Assembly (NCBI RefSeq): GCF_963678635.1
Contig: NC_087064.1
Coordinates: 21,376,509-21,440,508, forward strand
Direction of reading: 5' to 3'
DNA: 64,000 nt
From: Symsagittifera roscoffensis
Taxonomy: Eukaryota; Xenacoelomorpha; Acoela; Convolutidae
Positions within the stretch are counted from its first letter, which is position 1. Every line of letters starts with the position of its first letter. Made by a program: the position numbers and the translations under genes. The notes beneath the pieces were generated by a model. The model saw nothing but the letters and a program-made list of their open reading frames with translations. It did no database searches and was not told the origin of the DNA. This document shows, piece after piece, positions 59,701-64,000 of this stretch.

Positions 59701-62626
59701 TAAGATGAGAGCGGCACAGCAAGTAAGTCTAAAATTCTAAATAACACTCCTCGGAGGTGACTTTTTTCATAGTTTGACCCTAATGGACGATTTACGTTCC
59801 CATGATAGCTAAAAGCTGGGGTTAGAAATAAAGCATAGATGGGAGATTAGGATGCGTGAAATGAATAACTACAATGAAAACAGTCTTTTTCCGTTCTCCA
59901 CGAGGTCGGAATATTCACAAGATAATTAAATAAGGTCAATGAAAGATTGTTTAAACAAACAGAATTTGTTTCGAAGCTGAATTTTTTTTTTCACATTTTA
60001 GTTGGACATACTTAATTATTAATTGGCCTCCATAATTAGTGTAGTCAAGGGCTTAGGACCTTGCGCAAAAGGTACCAGAGTAAATGAGTAGGGGCTTGTA
60101 GGGACGATAATAATTGTAACTTAAACTCAAATAGACAAACATAACGGAAAGGCTACGGGTAGCCTAACCTTTGGAGCAGAAAATTGGTACTAAGTTAGAG
60201 TTTAGCTGGTTCTCATCAGTAAAGGAACAATCACTGCGGAGAAAGCAGATAGTTGGTTCTCAAAGTTATTGAGAACAGTTAGCACTGAGTCAAGGAAGAG
60301 TTGGTTCTCGGATACATAGAAGATTTATGGAAAGTTAAAGAGATCAGTTAAAGTACCTCAAAGGATTAGTGATCCTTAGAGACACTGTTTATTTTTGCAG
60401 GTGGAACTGAAGATTTGTGCAGAGTTACTGATTGCAATAGGTTAGTTAGGATTCTCTAGAGAGGTAGAACCGTTTAGTTGAAATGACTAGAAGTTGAATT
60501 GCAATTAGGCAAGTAGGTTGGGGTGTTGATATATCGCCGTCCCTCTCTTATGCTTAAATTATTATATTATATTCTTATGCTTAAATTATTATATTATATT
60601 GTTGCCGCTCGAAATTTTCTGTGTTTGGACTTATTTTCATCTAAGTTTAATTAATCATAGAGATTCTTTCGGCTGCGAGTGCGATCGATACATCCGCAAG
60701 AACTTTGATGAAAAGAGACAAGAAACATAGTACAGCACAGAATAACCGCCACCATCTTAATCCTTTCGAGATTGTTGATAGTAGTGAATCTCGGTCACCC
60801 ATTCTGAACTCAATACCCAAGGGACCACTTCCCGGTGCCGTTGAGAGAGAGACCAAATCTAGAGAAGCAATCCCTTGAATCTACCGTTTTGTTCATAAAT
60901 TTCTATGGTTTTTAGATGCTCTGTAATCAATAGTACTACTGTTTGTTTTTTCTCTAGAAGGAATGCATTCAAACATAAAAAAAGGCCCATAAAAGCCCCC
61001 TTTAAAAATTTTATTAGATTCGAAATTAGATTGTTTGAGATTTTACGATAGCATTTTGTCTTTTTGCAGAACAAACTGACTTTTGAGGAAACTGACGGAT
61101 AACTTGTAATCGGTGGTCATTTTATTTCCTTCGCAAAAAATCGAAAATGAAGTAAGACTAACAACTTGTGAGTGAATCTAAAAAAAGACGATTTTAAATG
61201 CTTTTTTTCTACTTGAAGTTAGCCCTATGTCATTTTCTTGTTTTCGATCGCAATTCGTTTTCATGACTCATTAGTTGGAAAGGAGAGGACCTAAATTTGT
61301 TCGCTTTCAGGCATGTCTCTACGTACTTCAATCAAATCGTATTGCGCATAACACAAAAAGAACATGGTGTTATCTGTTGATAAAAAAACTTAATAAACCA
61401 AGTGAAACTAATTTTTCTTTTTTCAAGTGAATATTAAATGTGATGATCAAGTAGTCAAAAATCTTTTTGAAGTTCGTCAATAATTGTAAATAATTCGCCG
61501 ATCGAATTGCTTTGTTAAGGCGACTCTTTTTTGCTAGGAATCGTAGGGGGGAGGGGAACTGATAATCATGTTTTGATTGAAGAAAAATTACAAATGGTTA
61601 AAAATAGAAAAGTTTGAGGAAACAGAACTATCGAAAAAGTGAAAAAGGAATAAATGTTCCTCTCCTATTATTCTTTTCCAGGCTCTGCAGGAGAGTGAGG
61701 AATGGAAGAAGATGAGGAGCGCGATGATGGAGAGACACAAAGGGAACACCGAGTACATAAATGTCTCCGATGGCTACGATGTGAGGTGTGGAGCATACCA
61801 GATATGCACCAAGTGTGCCAACATACGCACAAAACCAGATAGGTCGCTAGTCGCACATATTTATAATTGCACACTGAAGAAACTCTTTTTTGTATTTTCT
61901 TCCCCATTTTTAAGCTTCTGCTTTTTACATTATGAGTCACAATTTATGTGTTCAAACAGCGACACCTGCGATTGTTTCCAACAATTTGTGCAACCAACAG
62001 TTGCTATTATCAACATTAAAGAATGCTATCATTTAACACAGGTGTTATCTGTTACAACTAACGAATTGTGCAAGCATCAGCCCAATTTTTTCAACATTTC
62101 GTTATTTTAAGCGATTCAGGCAGTCAACATTTTTTTTTTGCAAATTTGACAAATGAAAGTTTTTGGGTGTTCTCATATTACCTTCAGATCACCCCAACTT
62201 TTATTCAAAGGGTCGCGTAACCTTTCTGTCTGGGTTTAGAATTTGCTTATTTCTGTCTTTTGGCTTTGAATGTGATGTTATCAGGATCTCGAGCATTTAC
62301 AAGACGGGAAAGGACAAGAACTCAGGGGTGGGGTCCCTTTATGACACTTGGGCCAACAGTCTCAAGGAATTGAACCCCTACATCGAAATGAGAGACAAGG
62401 CAAGTCAAATCCATGTAATTTCGTGACTGTTCTTAAGTAAGAACTAGAAATACATGTAGTTAATTTCAATATTACTCTAAAACCCAAAAAAACTTGGCTC
62501 GAGTGTTGAGTTTAGCTTTGCTCATCATTTCAATGAATATTATCCCTTGTTCCATACGGTGGACTTCAGCTCTATAATTTCTATCTACAGGAACTCGACT
62601 TTAAATTTCTGAACGGAAGATACTGA
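47620..62626 (+). CDS. Unrecognised multi-exon gene, at least seven exons, 5' end uncertain
   Basis: I do not recognise this protein. Exons 47620-47748, 48462-48594, 49026-49161, 57797-57980, 61682-61842, 62285-62399 and 62591-62626 join with matching phases (0,1,2,0,2,0) into 298 codons including a TGA stop. In order it shows a basic start (YVGKDKKLYWKKSVSYVH), a charged helix, a Lys/Glu stretch, a poly-Asp/Glu then Gly-Lys tract (DDDDDEWEEG), a basic middle (IKREPPVIRYPVVKVK) rich in hydrophobic/Lys alternation, and CGAYQICTKC, a Cys-x5-Cys-x2-Cys pattern. No signal peptide or membrane segment is seen in these exons. The first exon may have an acceptor at 47617, so more 5' exons may exist upstream. 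Additional exons in the 8.6 kb intron cannot be excluded. Phase agreement over six junctions makes a real gene likely; its function is unknown. Confidence 0.75.
48462..48594 (+). CDS. Unknown gene, exon B
   Basis: Acceptor GATTTTCCTAG, 44 codons plus one base, and a weak donor ACAG|GTTCCT. The product is very charged (EKREAEGSVD, EKEEEVKKTLVFKLHDDN). Base composition is more GC-rich than the flanks. Confidence 0.7.
49026..49161 (+). CDS. Unknown gene, exon C with acidic tract
   Basis: Acceptor TATTTCTATAG and consensus donor CAG|GTGAGT. It encodes SSDDDDDEWEEG followed by Gly/Lys repeats (GGGEGKRKGKSK), then QVRRLHLKP. It is probably a disordered, charged region. Phase 1 in, phase 2 out. Confidence 0.78.
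49257..50517. mobile_element. TA-targeting TIR transposon, copy 3, with nested insertion
   Basis: Ends CAGAGCTGATTTAAATTA and ...AATTTGAATCAGCACAG, with TA at 49255-49256 and 50518-50519. The extra ~550 bp compared with copy 1 is accounted for by an insertion at 49624-50173. It lies in the large intron of the unknown plus-strand gene. Confidence 0.85.
49624..50173. mobile_element. Nested element with TGTTCCGACCA ends
   Basis: Short inverted ends TGTTCCGACCA (49624-49634) and TGGTCGGAACA (50163-50173). It is absent from copies 1 and 2 of the host transposon at the same place. Its left part is similar to 56275-56590, including the shared AAAACTTAGTTTTACTCAA. No coding capacity. Confidence 0.65.
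50728..53834. mobile_element. 3.1 kb inverted-repeat element without visible genes
   Basis: Left end GGTTGACCTCTATAGACC continuing AAAAATGCTAATAATACAAT; right end, complemented, GGTTTGACCTTTATAGAACG continuing AAAATGCTGGACATACAATT. At least three related short hairpins lie inside. No transposase frame was recognised. It sits in the 8.6 kb intron of the unknown gene. Target duplication not determined. Confidence 0.65.
54517..54674. repeat. Long foldback hairpin (~65-70 bp arms)
   Basis: The left arm from AAACTAATTTGGCTCTGAGT through AGGCAGGTTATTTAAACAA is mirrored on the right by TTGTTTAAATAACCTGCCTT through AGAGCCAAATTAGTTT. Only about one mismatch is seen over the outer 55 bp (GAGTTTC against GGGTTTC), plus small differences near the AT-rich loop. 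Confidence 0.9.
56275..56590. repeat. Second copy of the nested-element family
   Basis: Aligns by eye with 49624-49950. Shared parts are the TTTTCCGATCATTTGAAAA start, the ATCAT...GATAT centre, the TCAGCCGTTATTC segment and AAAACTTAGTTTTACTCAAG. A reverse-oriented partial match (TCTCGACATTGAGAAAATTT) occurs at about 55635-55720, so 55.6-56.6 kb may be one larger inverted structure. Confidence 0.6.
57225..57482. mobile_element. Diverged hAT-MITE relic
   Basis: The right end AAAAATCCTAGATCTGCCCTG is the complement of the CAGGGGCGGATCTAGGATTTT end. The interior shares AAGAGCTCGGAAAATAAGTT and ATTTTGTCATAATATGGTC themes with the 63.3 kb copy. The left end is eroded. Confidence 0.65.
57797..57980 (+). 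CDS. Unknown gene, exon D
   Basis: One base plus 61 codons, acceptor GTGTAATAG (poor pyrimidine tract), donor TTCAAG|GTAATT. It encodes KREPPVIRYPVVKVKTK, then GIGDKLEGRQILLPSRKK and SLVPLHLMASAKAFK. Its phase fits exon C across an 8.6 kb intron full of transposon relics. Confidence 0.78.
58830..60480 (+). pseudogene. Coding-like but broken stretch, possible retroelement remnant
   Basis: Several open pieces on the plus strand have coding-like residue mix, e.g. 59052-59190, 59391-59588 (RDSLGSTNEMWMKFHREDPH) and about 60215-60350 (EKADSWFSKLLRTVSTESRK), broken by stops and frame changes. The complementary strand also has fairly open frames with Cys-rich text. No family motif recognised. It lies in the intron between exons D and E of the unknown gene. 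Confidence 0.3.
60547..60600 (+). repeat. Perfect 27 bp direct duplication
   Basis: Two adjacent identical 27 bp units starting CTTATGCTTAAATTATTATA. Recent, since no difference is seen. Confidence 0.9.
60647..60856 (-). CDS. Small ORF with a hydrophobic segment, doubtful
   Basis: 69-residue open frame with RWWRLFCAVLCFLSLFIKVL, which could be a signal or membrane segment. A possible donor GAT|GTATCG would end it after LAD, as in a first exon. No partner exon or homology was recognised. Chance is a real alternative. Confidence 0.2.
   Translation of the reverse strand: MVSLSTAPGSGPLGIEFRMGDRDSLLSTISKGLRWWRLFCAVLCFLSLFIKVLADVSIALAAERISMIN
61682..61842 (+). CDS. Unknown gene, exon E with Cys motif
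   Basis: Acceptor TTCTTTTCCAG, 53 codons plus two bases, donor AG|GTCGCT. It begins ALQESEEWKKMRSAMMERHK (helical) and holds VRCGAYQICTKCANIRT, a Cys-x5-Cys-x2-Cys cluster that could bind metal. No partner pair completing a standard zinc finger was found in this or the next exon. Confidence 0.8.
62285..62399 (+). CDS. Unknown gene, exon F with GC donor
   Basis: Acceptor TGTTATCAG, one base plus 38 codons, ending AAG|GCAAGT. This is the consensus form of a GC-AG donor, with no usable GT in phase. It encodes SSIYKTGKDKNSGVGSLYD, then TWANSLKELNPYIEMRDK. Confidence 0.75.
62591..62626 (+). CDS. Unknown gene, terminal mini-exon
   Basis: Acceptor TTTCTATCTACAG, then 11 codons (ELDFKFLNGRY) and TGA. 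Phase 0 matches exon F. Chosen as the last coding exon because it has a strong acceptor 191 bp downstream and closes the frame. Confidence 0.6.
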   Translation, partial: ELDFKFLNGRY

Positions 62627-63283
62627 GTTAAGAATTACGTACGTTACGCACATTCGTTTTTATCAGATTCAGATAATTTCATCATCAACGGCTTCGTCAT
62701 TACTTTTTCACCAGATAATTTAATGATCAAGGTTGACGGATATCTATTAAATCAAAGCATAAATACTTTCACTTCAAGGTTGCTAGTCCATTTCTGACTG
62801 GTTGGGATGAGCGAAAAGCGAACCACCAAAAAATCGAGGTTGTCATTGAAGTTGTCCATGGTTAGAGCACGCGTTCATCCATTGCTTTCATGTGTAATTT
62901 TCGTCTACTAAAAAGCACAGCTCAATGAAATGCATGGAATGATCGGAACTGTTCCAATTTTCCGCTTTTTCCGCTCTATTAACTCTTGCCCATTGTGAGA
63001 TCTGGTAATAGAAAACTAGTTTAACGGATCTAACAACCTCACTTTTCTCTTATCCATCTCTCGAAATAAAAACATTTTTCTTATCGTCCAAACAAGCCAG
63101 TAAACGTGAAAATTCTTTTTTAGTTTTATATTTCCTGCATTCTGATTGGTCAGACAATCTTCCTATCATGCTGGATTATCTACTTTAAGAATCACCTCCC
63201 TTTTCAAAAAAAGGAGGGATTATTGAGTAATTCCAATTTAACTCAAAATATTTTCAATCCATCGATTTGCTGATTTCACTATT
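62627..63283. other. 3' flank of the unknown plus-strand gene
   Basis: Follows the proposed stop. The first AATAAA on the plus strand that I noticed is near 63065. No other feature is visible before the hAT-type MITE. Confidence 0.4.
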
Positions 63284-63291
63284 AACTCCAT

Positions 63292-63551
63292 CAGGGGCGG
63301 ATCTAGGATTTTCTCGAGGGGGGGGGGCGGATTTTCAAAAAAGGTTCAAAAATTTTGACGACTTTTTTTTTAGGTCGACCAAATTGACTTTCCGAGCTCT
63401 TCTCGAACATTAAAAAGACTATGTTTTGGTCAAATTTTCTTCACCACAGGCAAACTTTGAAAAACAGCCCAAAAAAGCCGTTTTTGGGCAATTTTTTTGA
63501 AAGTTTTGACAAAAAAAATCGCGTACGCCCCCCCTCCTAAATCCGCCCCTG
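63292..63551. mobile_element. hAT-type MITE with 8 bp target duplication
   Basis: 260 bp element with inverted ends CAGGGGCGGATCTAGGA and CCTAAATCCGCCCCTG, flanked by a perfect 8 bp duplication AACTCCAT (63284-63291 and 63552-63559). An 8 bp duplication with CAGGGGC-type ends fits the hAT superfamily (established). No transposase. Confidence 0.92.
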
Positions 63552-63829
63552 AACTCCATCATTGATAGATTAATTAAAGAACACAGACTCAAAAAAGTCC
63601 AGGCAATATATATTTATAAATTATTAAAACTTTTAAAAGTTTAGCTCACATGAAAACTTTTGTGACGTTTCAGCTGTAAGGAGAAAAAAAAACATTCACA
63701 AAATTTTTGTTTGGTGTCGCAAAAAAATGGTCCGATAATTTTCCACTTTTCAGTTTCAGACTTCTTCGCTCTCTCCTTCTTTCTTCCCCTTACAAGGTCC
63801 TCTAGTAGTCCTCTAGTAAACGTTCACTG

Positions 63830-63990
63830 CGTTCGCGTTCTTTTGGTTTGCTGAACCGCCCTGACCCTCGTCCCCTAAATTCTTATCGATCTGGTGATGG
63901 CTGGTCATTTTGAACGGCAACTTTCTCAAGGCTGGGGTATAGGTCAGATCTGAGTTTTCCTCCCAATAGGAAAGTCGTGAGTATGGGATA
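63830..63990 (-). other. Possible coding piece at window edge
   Basis: The minus strand has an open frame entering from the window end and including MTSHHQIDKNLGDEGQG, stopping at about 63808. The sequence is richer in GC and CpG than its surroundings. It could be the start of a gene, or 5' UTR. Nothing recognised. Confidence 0.2.
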
Positions 63991-64000
63991 ATCTCGAACT

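Noticed and set aside
61668-61940. 90-codon minus-strand ORF rich in Ser/Cys/His
   Set aside because: Antisense shadow of exon E of the plus-strand gene, whose splice sites and phase are well supported.

Overview
This is a 64 kb piece of an AT-rich, repeat-dense animal genome. It has split genes with consensus GT-AG splice sites, a Wnt gene (a metazoan-only family), Ty3/Gypsy-type retroelement remains, and many small inverted-repeat DNA transposons. Both genes have fast-evolving sequences and introns of about 0.2-8.6 kb, so I infer an invertebrate. The species or phylum cannot be named from the sequence alone. There is no bacterial-type operon, rRNA, intact tRNA gene or CRISPR array.

Layout. 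1-24 kb has no gene I can support. It holds blocks of a ~23 bp TCGACC-rich repeat (4.5-7.7 and 12.95-13.6 kb), a badly decayed LTR-retroelement relic (about 9.6-12.4 kb), a GTAT microsatellite (12.5 kb), a 243 bp tandem duplication (13.9-14.4 kb) and a satellite of nine ~230-325 bp monomers (17.3-20.5 kb), whose first monomer is split by a 707 bp TA-targeting transposon. 24.0-35.0 kb, minus strand, is a complete seven-exon Wnt gene. All six introns keep phase and the spliced reading frame is 459 codons. Its introns contain several repeat relics. 35-39 kb is unannotated upstream sequence. 39.15-45.15 kb is a second copy of the TA-targeting transposon, broken by a decayed Ty3/Gypsy-type element with two ~215 bp LTRs. 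47.6-62.6 kb, plus strand, is a second gene of at least seven exons. It encodes an unrecognised protein of at least 297 residues with an acidic/Gly-Lys tract and a Cys-x2-Cys motif, and one intron appears to be GC-AG. Its 8.6 kb intron holds a third TA-element copy with a nested insertion, a ~3.1 kb inverted-repeat element with palindromic subterminal motifs, and a long foldback hairpin. 63.3 kb has a clean hAT-type MITE with an 8 bp target duplication.

The Wnt product should be a secreted, lipid-modified ligand for Frizzled-type receptors. It keeps the acylated-serine loop and the C-terminal cysteine knot but is unusual in its N-terminus and central region. No functional link between it and the second gene is visible. 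The rest of the window is best read as layered transposon history, with clear nesting that gives relative ages.
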